Shown here in pieces: positions 11,460 through 21,243 of a stretch of 64,000 nt of DNA. Within the stretch, counting starts at the first letter, position 1. Each line of letters begins with the position of its first letter. The notes beneath the pieces were generated by a model. That model was given only the letters and a program-made list of their open reading frames with translations, was not told where the DNA came from and did no database searches. Origin of the DNA: Closterium sp. NIES-65 (lineage: Eukaryota; Streptophyta; Zygnematophyceae; Desmidiales; Closteriaceae); the NCBI GenBank assembly GCA_948144175.1, contig CANXME010002460.1, forward strand, positions 124,001 to 188,000, in the 5' to 3' direction. The translations under genes were made by a program, and so were the position numbers.

Positions 11460-12734
11460 ATGGCTGAATTGGCCATGCTACTCGCGGGGATAAAGGCTAA
11501 TCCAGACGACGTCTACTGCTTCGTGGAGGAGCCTCTCTTGCCCACCAGGCTCCCCTTCCTTCAATCTGAAAATGGACACGATGATCCGCTGCCCGGCTGG
11601 CGCATCAATATCTGTTTCCTGTTCAATGCAACGGGAACAATCATGTGTCCGCTTCTGATATTCCGCGCGGACGACGCGATTGCGCAGGGCCTTGAAACAC
11701 CCCCCGGTTTCACGGTGTTCGTGCGACACAGCGTGGACGGGTTCGTCACGCCCGAGGTGGGAGATCTCATGCTCATATGGCGTCTAGTCAGTCTGCGGAA
11801 TGCCTTGACCTTATCCTCGTGCAATCCCAGTTACTAACATGCCTGCTCCATCCTCGCGTGTAATGCTTGTCAGATATTCAGCGAGTACCTGGAAGCGTTG
11901 AATGGGAGGTCTTACTCTACCGACGACCATGTCATCGTCCTCGTGACGCAGGACGCTCACTCGTCAACGGATCCATCTGTCATGGAAACGACGGAGCACG
12001 GTTTCCGCGTTCAGATCCTGAGCAACCTCCGAATCATTCACATGCAGGGTCCTAATGCGCCGATGTGCATCCATCCCGGCGTGTGCGGTCTCATTGAGTT
12101 GTGGAAGACACTGTACCGTGCCTCGTACCTTCGCCATTTGATGATGACACCAGAGTGGCGCGACGGGACATTGTCCCGATACGCCCCTCCCCTGTCACTC
12201 ATGGTTTACTGGATGGCTTCAACGTGGAGGGACATAACTCCGGTTTCGGTCCATCTCACCAGGTGGCGCGCGGGCTGTGTGCCGGCACCATGGCGCTCTG
12301 CAGTGCGAGAGTTCAAAAACCCCGTTCTCTGTGTCCTGTCCGAACCTCTTGTTCAGGAGCTGTGACAGCTGCAGTACATCATAGACGAGTTCGTACGGCC
12401 CGGCCACACTCTCATGCATGTTACGGATTATGCACACTGCGAGCTAACCCTTCTCCCGCCACGCGTGCAGCGCACCATCAATGACACTCCTGCCGCCGAG
12501 GACGGGCGCGAGATAACCCTGCAGACGCAGTCAGGACCGCTGCTGAATGCCAGTCGTTGTCGCAGGCGGGTGGCGTGCGTCGTCACCGAATACCTTGTCC
12601 GTCGAGCCCTAGCGCTCGGCATTAATGTGCGTGACGCGCCAGAGCGGTTTGGCGCGTCGAACGCTCTGGTCGTCAGTCGTCTGCGCCGGGCGCCTACCAA
12701 GCGGCGCCGTCCGTCAACTGTAACCGTAATTTGA
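11460..12734 (+). pseudogene. pogo/Tigger-like DDE transposase relic, catalytic residues lost
   Basis: Exon 1 is 11460-11786 (ATG in good context) and exon 2 starts at 11874; the junction keeps phase 0. The frame meets TGA at 12363-12365 and then continues in the same frame to TGA at 12732-12734, 272 plus 122 residues. The layout follows the DDE_1 family of pogo/Tigger elements: NATGTIMCPLLIF matches the CNATG...PPLI segment, VIVLVTQDAHSS matches LLVDNAPSH, and NLRIIHMQGPN...GLIELWK matches LPPNTTS...QGIIASFK. The first acidic pair is replaced by VEE, DNA by QDAH, and the last Asp by HPGVCG, so cleavage is not expected. It may have been a DNA-binding accessory of the host element. Most likely the TGA replaces CGA (Arg). 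Confidence 0.5.
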
Positions 12735-13415
12735 TGTACTGCGGCCCTGGAATGATTGTTAAGCGGCGGGGTAATGGTGTGGGGGTCTAGAGTTTGGTAT
12801 GTAGGGGTGTGGCGTGCTATGGTCTGTCATATGCCGCGTCCAACTATCAAAATGGACGTGATGTCTTTGTGTTGTTGTGCGACTGTGTTAAACGAGTTCG
12901 TGTGGATAGGGTTTGAATGCCACCTTGGGTAGGCGAACCGAACCACAGCCTCTCGGTGGTAGTCCATGCTTATTGTGCGTGGTGCAAGAAGTTGAAAGTT
13001 TTATTTGCAATAACACACATTTTGAGCGTTTGATGATCCTCAAACCATAGAGAGTATGGACCATCGCACACCCGCACTTGCAACCTCGCGGTCACATGCA
13101 AAATAATCCCGTCGTCCTCGCCAAGGGCATGATGCATGATACGATATGATGACACGTGTGCCCATCATGCCTATCCAACGTTCCGCGCCAATTTCGCCAC
13201 AGCTGGATCTGGCGCGCTTTCGTAATCTCGGGCTTCATTGTCAATGCTGTATGTTTCCGAACAACAACAGACTCTGCAGAGCTCCAATGTCAACTGCCTG
13301 ATATAGTCGTCCGGTGAGCTACCATTACAGCAAACTAGGTTGTGTACTCTCAACTCCCTGTCTATCTCTCCCGTCTACCAAACCAGTACGCGTCTGAGTC
13401 TTCTAAGTGCACACG
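12735..13415. other. Spacer inside the 12.6-kb transposon; no gene seen
   Basis: No conserved frame is visible. The promoter of the Ulp1 gene is expected here. Confidence 0.4.
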
Positions 13416-15759
13416 ATGAACATACAACGTATGCTGGTGCAGCGAGACAACGTGTCGTGCGGGGCTAGTGCCCTGACCTCGCTGTCAACGGAGCAGGATC
13501 GTCGTAAGCGCAAGGTGAAGCAGGAGTTGCCCCACCCTCGTACCGTGACATCGGCAGGCAGCTCTGTGAGGGGCGCAGGAGAGGTGCCGCCGCCGCCCAA
13601 TGACGACGTCATTGCCCGTCTTGCCCGCCCCAACTATCAGCGTGATTTCCAGGCGTTGGCCCTGTACGGTCCCCATGGAGTGGGGTGTCAGCTACCAGCA
13701 CTGGACGTTCTGACTCTCGAAGACGGGCAGTGTTTGGCCGACACCGTTGTGAACTTCCATAACATGTAAGCGTCTTGTTAAGCATAGCTTTATACATGCT
13801 GGATGTTCGTCTTCCGTAACTCTACTGACGAGCCATGGCGTGCATATGTGCTGTGTTCCAGACTATTGAACATAAGACATCCGAAGCTAGAGGGAGGCAA
13901 AACATGGTTCGCTCTGGACACGAAGGCGTTTACGTTCGCGAACTCCCTGGACAAGGCTTGGCCCCTTGGCCATGCACCGTGTATCTTCGCACAGGACTAC
14001 CTCGCCATACCGGTGTACTACGAGTAAGATGTGTACCTCGTGATGCTCATGCTGTTGATAGTAGCCGGGTACCCGAGCAGTTGGTGCTAGATGCGCGCAT
14101 GCTAAAATATACCATGATTACATGTGTCAGGGGCCACTACTCGCTGGTCATAGCTACGAAACTCCGCACCATGGTCAGCGGGAAGCTATCCGAGACTGCA
14201 GAGGGCAGCGTGGAGCTGGTGCATTACGATAGTGCACAGCTGCACACCAAGAGGCCGGAGGTGATGGAGGGCGTCAAGAAGTGAGTGGTGCATCTTATAC
14301 TTACTCCATGCCCAATCTTGATAAATTTCACGGACGCCATGTATAACGATAAGGGTTACCTGATTCCCTTGCAGGATGTTGCTCATGCTGCACAAGGCTC
14401 AGCTGCCCACGGCCGACCGGAAGCAGGCAGAGGACCACCTGAAGTATGCCGAAGTCACCATCATGCATGTAAGTGCACTCCATGTGGGAGTCACGACGCG
14501 GACGCAGTCTGGATTGTCCGTCACCTGACGTGTGCGTTCTCATGTTGTGTGTCTGCTGGCAGCCGGAAGACATCCCACAACAGTCGAACGCGATAGACTG
14601 TGGGATTTATGTGGGCATGTATCTTCACACACTGGTGTCATCCGGCTTCTCAACCCTCAAAGAGTGGATGTCGTTCTACGGCGTGAAATCACACGCCTAC
14701 CGGCGCCAGCTCCGCGAGGAGGTTTCACTCCACACCACAGGTGACCTTTTTGTCAAGCTACTTGGGGAGGGTGTGGATGTTCCCGTGCAGCCTCTCCCAC
14801 AGTTGGGTGAACATGGTGCCCTCGTCTTTCCCAAGGAGGACGAAGTCCGCACCGACCTGGCGAGGCAGTCAGGCATGATCACCTGGATGGAGGTGGGGGG
14901 TTACGTTGTGTGTGCGGCTGTCATGTGCCTGGCACGTTCGCTTGGCATCTCAGAGGATCAGCTGCTGAGTGGAGCGGCCCACAAGCTGCAGGCACACGGG
15001 ACGCCTCTGCTGGCGCTGTCCACGTCCAAGAACCACGTGGATCATGTTGCATCCATGCGGACGCTCGGCATGACCATCCACCCGACGCCCTGCCCGATTC
15101 CGGTGCCATCGTTCCCTCCTGCGCATTTCGATGGGGCGTCCACCATTCAGATGGACCCGACACCAACAGTTGCCAACCCCATGAGGGCGGAGCAGGATCA
15201 CCCAACCGCTCCTGTGACTCCGGCAGCACCGCCGACGGTCTCGCGCGTTGCCAAGTATACCACGCGTCAGGGGAGTAGGACTGCATCACGGGCCGTGCGT
15301 CAGACCAGTATGCTTGCCGCGTACGGCAGTCGGCCTGCATCTAGTCGCTGGACAGGGGTGAGTTAGTGCACACGGGGCCGACAGTGGGGGGTTAAGATGG
15401 TGTGCGGACCAGGCACTGGTCAGCAGATCAGGCTGGGTGCGTATAATGTGGAGCTCGATGCGGCGTATGCGTATGCCGCGGCGGCATTTGTGATCAGGCG
15501 TAAAGACCACATCCCGCACACGAAGGAGCTGTCGGACGCAGAGAAGGCATCCCTGGACGGGTGTGTTCGCGATGACGTGCGTCATCTGGTCAAGGCACGG
15601 ATGTGGTGGAGGTGGCGTCAGTGGAGGACAGCAATGGTAGAGTTGGGCATTGCTCCTGGTACTCCCTTCCCTCTCGAAAACCATGGCACTCGCTCGACCA
15701 GCAACAGCAGTGGTGACGACGACGTGGAAGACAGGATGGTGGAAACTGGAAGTGGCTGA
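13416..15759 (+). CDS. Ulp1-type cysteine protease (C48) with an AP2-like tail behind an in-frame TAG
   Basis: Exons: 13416-13765, 13862-14023, 14131-14280, 14375-14468 and 14563 onward; all junctions keep phase. TAG at 15364-15366 ends a 519-residue protein. The C48 core (SUMO/ubiquitin-like deconjugating protease fold) shows LEDGQCLADTVVNF (cf. WLNDxVINF), catalytic His in GHYSLVI, Asp in LVHYDSAQL, Gln in PQQSNAI and Cys in DCGIYVGM, so the active site looks complete. Beyond the TAG the same frame continues to 15759 and, with Trp in place of the stop, reads as an AP2-like DNA-binding domain: RWTGVS-(stop)-CTRGRQWGVK, then IRLGAYNVELDAAYAYAAAA (cf. WLGTFDTxEEAARAYDxAA). A single TGG-to-TAG change at the conserved Trp would explain this. 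The protease call is firm, the AP2 tail moderately so. Confidence 0.75.
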
Positions 15760-16304
15760 TTGCTATGCTCCCCTCTCGAGGACCCATGGGCTTTGCCGTC
15801 AGGGAAACTGGAAGTGGCTGATTGCTACACGGATGGCAGTCACTAGGTCGTTGGACTTGTATAGGAAGCTTTGTACTATGGGTGAACACCATGTGATGCT
15901 AGATGGAGTTCTATCTCTTGATGTAATAGCATGCGTATTGCATGGATGTCGCCCTGTGGATGTCGTGTAGTAGTGCATAATGAATATCCACATATGTTTG
16001 GTAACAAACGCACCTGTGCGGAGGACATTTAATAGTTTTGCCAATGTGTAGCATTTGTTGTGACGATGCTACCCTGTGGAACATCATCTGACTCGACTCT
16101 ATAACGAGATGTGTGGATAACCATGCGTCAAAGTTGAGCCATGTGGGCAAAACCCGCCACCTGACAAACCCAGTCCGGCCGACAATCGGTTGCCACGTGT
16201 AATGGGGGGGTACAGCACAGATGTGCCCAAGGGTTGGACGCTGAATGCGTAAGTAGTGAACACTATGTCGGGCAGGCTCATTCTTGCCTACAACTTTGTT
16301 CACG
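15760..16304. other. Spacer inside the 12.6-kb transposon; no gene seen
   Basis: A short direct repeat, GAAACTGGAAGTGGCTGATT, occurs at about 15742 and 15805. No coding frame is recognised. Confidence 0.4.
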
Positions 16305-18365
16305 ATGGACAGTTTCACAGTGTCGTCACGTGAGGGCAGGAGTCAGCGCGTGTCACAACCACCTGCGTACCTGCAGAACTCTTACCTTCTGCCTGGGAAT
16401 GTTAGGCGTCAGGTGACGAAGAAGCCTCGTCTAGATATTCCGAAGCATGCCCACGAGCAGCAAGCCAGGGGTCCTCCCTCGCCGCCACGTGAGTGACCTT
16501 GTTTTGCCCTGCTAATGTGTTCGGTGCTTTGTCCATTCTACCCTGGCCGCTGTGACATTCCTACACAGTATGCTCGTTTCGGCTTTGCGCTCGTCACTTA
16601 TCTGCGTTTTTTATTCCATTGTGTGAAACGCAGCCGTGACACCATCTCATGGGACTCGCGGGGACTCGCGTATGTCGCATGGGAGCACTTCTAAGGGTAG
16701 TTCCTCCTCTGCCCAGTCCAGCAGGCAGGTTGACGAGACCGCTGCTTCCAGCGGGAAGGCGGGCCGCAGGCGCAAACGTCAGGTTCAAGACGTCATCGAA
16801 GGCTCTGCATGAGTGGATGGGGAACATGACGCACCTCCTGCGCCATCATCGGACGACGATCCAAACGAGGATCTCCCCAGGCGTAACCCAGTGAACACTC
16901 AAGACGAGGATGGTGCGGAAAGCGGACAACAATGCCGAGGCTGACGCAGAAGAGGACGACGCCGGCGCAAAACGTGCTCCGGATGACGCACCGGTCACGC
17001 GCGAGGATCTGAATAGCATGAGGGAGCTCCATGAAGCCACGGCACGTGCGATTGCAAGGCTGGAGACATCTTTCCTTGCGAAACCCAAGGATGACATCAA
17101 CAATAAGAAGAGGAGGAGGCGAAAGCGCGGCTCCGGCAAGGGAAAGCGCCAGAAGGCGCGGCGGTCACGCTCCACGTCCGAGACAGCGTCCGATGAGGAG
17201 GGGGGCTTCGACGACGAGAACGAGGGCCACCTTCGACACTCAACATCTGCCATTATGCAGGAGCCGCTCGACCTCCTCCCGACCGACAAAGGCTGGAAGG
17301 TAAGCCTAGAGTGTTGTCGTGTCGCATTATGGTTTGGGATATGAGGCTGTACACATGGTGGATCATGTCTGGTGATTGGTGACGTAATGCGTGGTCTGTC
17401 ATTGCAGGAAATATGTGAGCAGGCTCGCACCGAGCTGTTCATTCGGCGCTCCAACTCGCAGTTGGCGTTCTACCCCAGCAGCGCAGCCAAGACATGGGCC
17501 ATTTGCGCAGTCGTGGATAACCTGACTGTGAGCTATGCAAGCGTTGCTCTCGCGGCGTGCAAGGCACGTCGGATCGACCTGAACAGGTCGTTCAGCGACT
17601 GGAAGACTGGTGCGGCAGGGAGAGTCCGCGACATCTCGCTGCCTAGGATTGGACTGTTCCGCCACGACCGAGACATGAAGAGTCCCTGGGCGACACGGGC
17701 CAGGCGCACCCTGTCCCGAATCCGAGATAGGGTCGGCCTTGGAGACATGCCGGCGGGTAAGAACGTGCTGCCGTAACAAGGGCGGATGGGAGTGCAGTGC
17801 ACAAGCCTGAGATCGCCGTTATTAAATGTGCACATTTTGTGTGCGTATTGTGGCAGGTAAGCTGGCACTGTCTCATTGGAGTTGCGACCGTGACGGGATG
17901 CCGTTCGCGTTTGGGGCGTTTACAGCATGCGCGCGGGCGGCGTTCAAGCCAAGGATGGTGAACGGGACTGTGACACTGAAGCTATACCACGTGGCATGGC
18001 TAGAGCACGTGGTACGCCGGCACTGTGCAGCTTTACAGGGTTTAAAATATCAGGGAGAGAGTCCTCATGCGCGCCTGTATGTGGATTGCCGTGCGCAGGT
18101 GACAGATGCAGTCAAGCACTGGGAGGCTCGCCAGGGTCGCTTCTACAACTCCGCAAGCACCAACGCGCAGATCGTGGACGGCCTCCACGTCATCGTACAG
18201 GCAGCGGTTAGGGGGGCCATCGCGGATTTCCAGCCCGCCTATGACGAGGCGTCCCAGAGCTGGGCGTGGGGCCGCCATGGTCTGCGCATCTCGGCGGACG
18301 GCATCGCGGCTGCCGACGTAGTGACCGCGGAGGCAAGCGTCAGTCGCGGGTCTCGGCAGGCATAA
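16305..18365 (+). pseudogene. Basic, acidic-patched accessory protein of unknown function, with lesions
   Basis: Four exons fit by splice site and phase: 16305-16488, 16634-17299, 17408-17756 and 17857-18365. Exon 2 has an in-frame TGA at 16810-16812 (GSA-stop-VDGEHD) and needs a one-base frame change near 16910 to reach its second half. That half has a helical stretch (REDLNSMRELHEATARAIAR), a strongly basic stretch that could be a nuclear localisation signal (KKRRRRKRGSGKGKRQKARR) and an acidic patch. Exons 3-4 (about 285 residues) look globular, with no domain I recognise. By position it may correspond to the DNA-binding helper protein of CACTA elements; that is inference. Confidence 0.5.
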
Positions 18366-19633
18366 TCGGAGTAACAACGGGAGGCGATGTCTGGCATCGT
18401 GAGCTGGTGCATAGAATTGTGGTACCACCATATGTCTAATGCGTATGAAGGTGGCGTTGTATGGGAAAGGCGGTGGGCTGTGTGAGGATGCTGTAATCGA
18501 GGGATGTGGTACGGCATCAGCCGCGTGTTCAAGCGATTAATGGCAATTGCGTTCACCACTGAAGGAACAAGAAAATCTGTACAATTAATCACGTGAAGTC
18601 GTGAGCAGGGGGGAAACATAACCCGTCAACCATTCAGCGGAACGTAAAATGAGGCAGACAATTACGGCTATTGGCGTAGGGTCACTAACGCAGAATGCGG
18701 TTCGGATGTGTGCCGTTCGATGCGGTTAGGATGGGACCGCGATTCGGTTTGAGACGGTCCAACCAACCTTATCGTGGGGCTGCGCGTGGCGAGCCCTATG
18801 CCCACTGGAGCCGTAGATGCAAGTGCATCGGCAGCCCAGTGTGCCGTTGGATAATGGTCCGGTGGACGGTCGAGGGCAGGACAAGTGGGCCAGCATCAGT
18901 GGCTCCACACTACGTGTACAATGGCCACGTGGGTGTATACAAACAGACGGGAATAATTACACGTTGACACTGGTAAGATCAGGCTCGCGATGCCGAATGC
19001 GAGGCATCGTCGATGCGTGTGTACGTGGACGGTCGGATACACATCGTGTTTACATGTGCAGTTATCATGAGCATGGTAACAGCCGTACACGTTGCCATAA
19101 TTCAACGGCATTCGTCGTGTACACGTAGTCTGGTGGCGACGAGAGGTATTGAGAGTCGACCAATGGGTAACAGGTCTTATTCACATATGGCGCGTGTGTA
19201 TTGGTTACAGAGAGTGAAAACGAAGGGTGTGGATGCGATTCCGGGTTGATCGTGGTCGTCCACGTGAATGCAGTTGGTTGGATAGGACTGTGGCTCGAGG
19301 CGCCTTGCACTGTACAGTGTTGTAACTTACGATATGTCATGATGACGTCATGGCCGCCACGTGTATGGTTGCTATAAGATTGAGACTAAATGTGGCATTT
19401 GTTATTCGCCCGACTGAGGCCACCCCAGTGTGACTTGTGCGTGACTTCCGCGTGACTATGCTGTGACGGTTGTCGTGACGCGGCAGAAGGTTTTCCGTGA
19501 CATTTCCGTGACATCCCCGTCACGTTGGAAGTGACATTGGGCTTGTCACTTCCAACCATCACATTTTTACACCCAAAAGTCGTATACGAAAATGTGACGG
19601 AAAAGTCACATTTCTGTCACTTCATGCCCTTGG
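18366..19633. other. Right subterminal region with GTGAC/GTCAC repeats
   Basis: No coding frame is recognised. From about 19425 to 19625 the words GTGAC and GTCAC recur in both orientations at roughly 10-25-bp spacing (19431, 19440, 19453, 19463, 19474, 19497, 19509, 19519, 19530, 19545 and on). Dense subterminal repeats of this kind are where CACTA helper proteins bind. A second set of CACGTG/TACACG words lies at about 18920-19180. Confidence 0.55.
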
Positions 19634-19646
19634 CTTTTCCGCGATG
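19634..19646 (-). repeat. Right terminal inverted repeat
   Basis: CTTTTCCGCGATG, the exact reverse complement of 7009-7021, followed by the TA also found at 7007-7008. Confidence 0.9.
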
Positions 19647-20904
19647 TACCACTCTACCCCCTTGCGTCCTACCCCAGAACCACCCCCAGGTACCATCACG
19701 CGTCTCCACATTCCCATCTCCACCATCTCCACCTGCAGCACCCACACCTGCACTTGCCTCTCCACCATCGTCATTTCCTCCATTACTCCCTGCCCATGCT
19801 GATCCACGCACATGACGCCTGTGCTGCTCCGTGTCGGGATTGAAACCTCTAGTGAGTCCATGAGGAGGGATATGGGGGAAATCGAGAGCAGAGAAGAAGG
19901 AGATGGTATCTGACTCCTCCTCTTTCTGTTGGTGCTGCTGCTGCTGCTGATGCTGATGCTGCTGACGCTGATGCTGCTGACGCTGATGCTGCTACTGCAC
20001 ACGCCACTGGTGCTGACGGTTTCCCTGCTGCGGTTGCTACTCTTGCTGCTGTTCCCAGGGCTGAAACATGTGCTCCTTTTTATCATACACACCAGCGCCT
20101 ACTTCGTCCTCCCTCTCCCGCCATCCCTGTGTTACAGAGCTGCCTCACCACCACCACCACCACCATCTTTTGCTCCTGTGCTCCTCCTGGTCCCCCTTCG
20201 CTCCCCATCCCTCAGGTGTTTCCTCAGGTGTTTCCCAGGATTCAACAGCCGTTTCGCCAGGCATTGGCACCACCGTAGCTCCTCGTTTAGCTCCTATCGC
20301 TGCTCTTGCTGCTGCTTCAACAGCTCTCTTATGCCCTGCGGTAGCACACGCGCTCCCGGCTGTCGAAGGGGTCGACTTCCCCCCCTCCTGCAGCTTCCCA
20401 CGCCGCTGCTGCTGGTCCACCGCGGACAGAGGCTCGCCAGAACGAGCAGAAGCAAAAGCATCACCATGTACAGACCCCCTGGGAGGCGTGAAGGGCGTGT
20501 TCAGTGAACCAAGCTGCGGAGACGCGAAGGAGAGGGGGGCGCCGGGGGAAGCGAGTAGCGGAAGAGCCATCCGAAGGTAGTAGGCGTGTTTGTGCTCTCA
20601 AGGGGAGAGATCCACGCCTTGATCGAGAAGCCACTGTTTCAGCTGAGCCGTGCTCATGGATCTTAGCTCCTGCTCCCGCGCGTACCGACGTTGCTGTTGC
20701 TCCTGCTTGTTCTGATGCTGTTGATGCTGCTGGGGCTGCAAATGCTGCTGGTCGTGTCGCTGTTGCCGCTGCTGCTCCTCCTGAAACCATCTCCCTAATT
20801 CGCCGACAGCAACAGACGAACCCGGCGCCGTCGGATCTTGTCTAGGAGGTCCATTGACAGCCGTCTGATCGTAACCCGCGTCTTGTTTACCACGATTTGC
20901 TTTT

Positions 20905-21037
20905 TGTGAAGATAGGTAGACAGGAATGAAAATGACTAAGTCAGAAATTGGTACAAATGGGAAACCTAATTGTGTTGTACCCCTTATGGGATACCCCACT
21001 GTAGCCTACACAAACAGGTAAGCTATATGTTCTGACA
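20905..21037 (-). repeat. 3' LTR of the copia element
   Basis: 133 bp, identical by eye to 28245-28377, with TG...CA ends. Confidence 0.93.
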
Positions 21038-21048
21038 CACCCCCATAG
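21038..21048 (-). other. Polypurine tract
   Basis: The minus strand reads CTATGGGGGTG directly before the 3' LTR, the expected position of the plus-strand primer. Confidence 0.6.
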
Positions 21049-21243
21049 GCAAAGTGGGGGAGAACAAGAGGTCACAAGACCAGTCAAGCAAAGCAAAGCA
21101 AGCTCGGGGTGGATCACAAAGTCACCACACAGTCCGAGCACAAGAGCAAGGCCAAAGGCCAGTTCACATGCAAGAGTACAGACACATATATATAAAGCAA
21201 GACAAGCAAGAGCAGGTATATATATGTCACAGTACAGGTAAAG

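Larger units (their letters stand above)
7009..19646. mobile_element. 12.6-kb Plavaka/CACTA-like DNA transposon with accessory genes
   Basis: Both ends carry the perfect 13-bp inverted repeat CATCGCGGAAAAG (7009-7021; complement at 19634-19646). TA flanks both ends (7007-7008, 19647-19648). Copy A at 100-115 has the undisturbed sequence with a single TA, which defines the ends exactly. Inside are a minus-strand transposase (7520-10894) and plus-strand genes: a DDE-like relic (11460-12734), a Ulp1-type protease with an AP2-like tail (13416-15759) and a basic unknown protein (16305-18365). Transposase motifs resemble the Plavaka branch of the CACTA/EnSpm superfamily, and Ulp1-like cargo is known from plant CACTA and Mutator-like elements. 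In-frame stops in several genes indicate that this copy is inactive. Confidence 0.85.
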
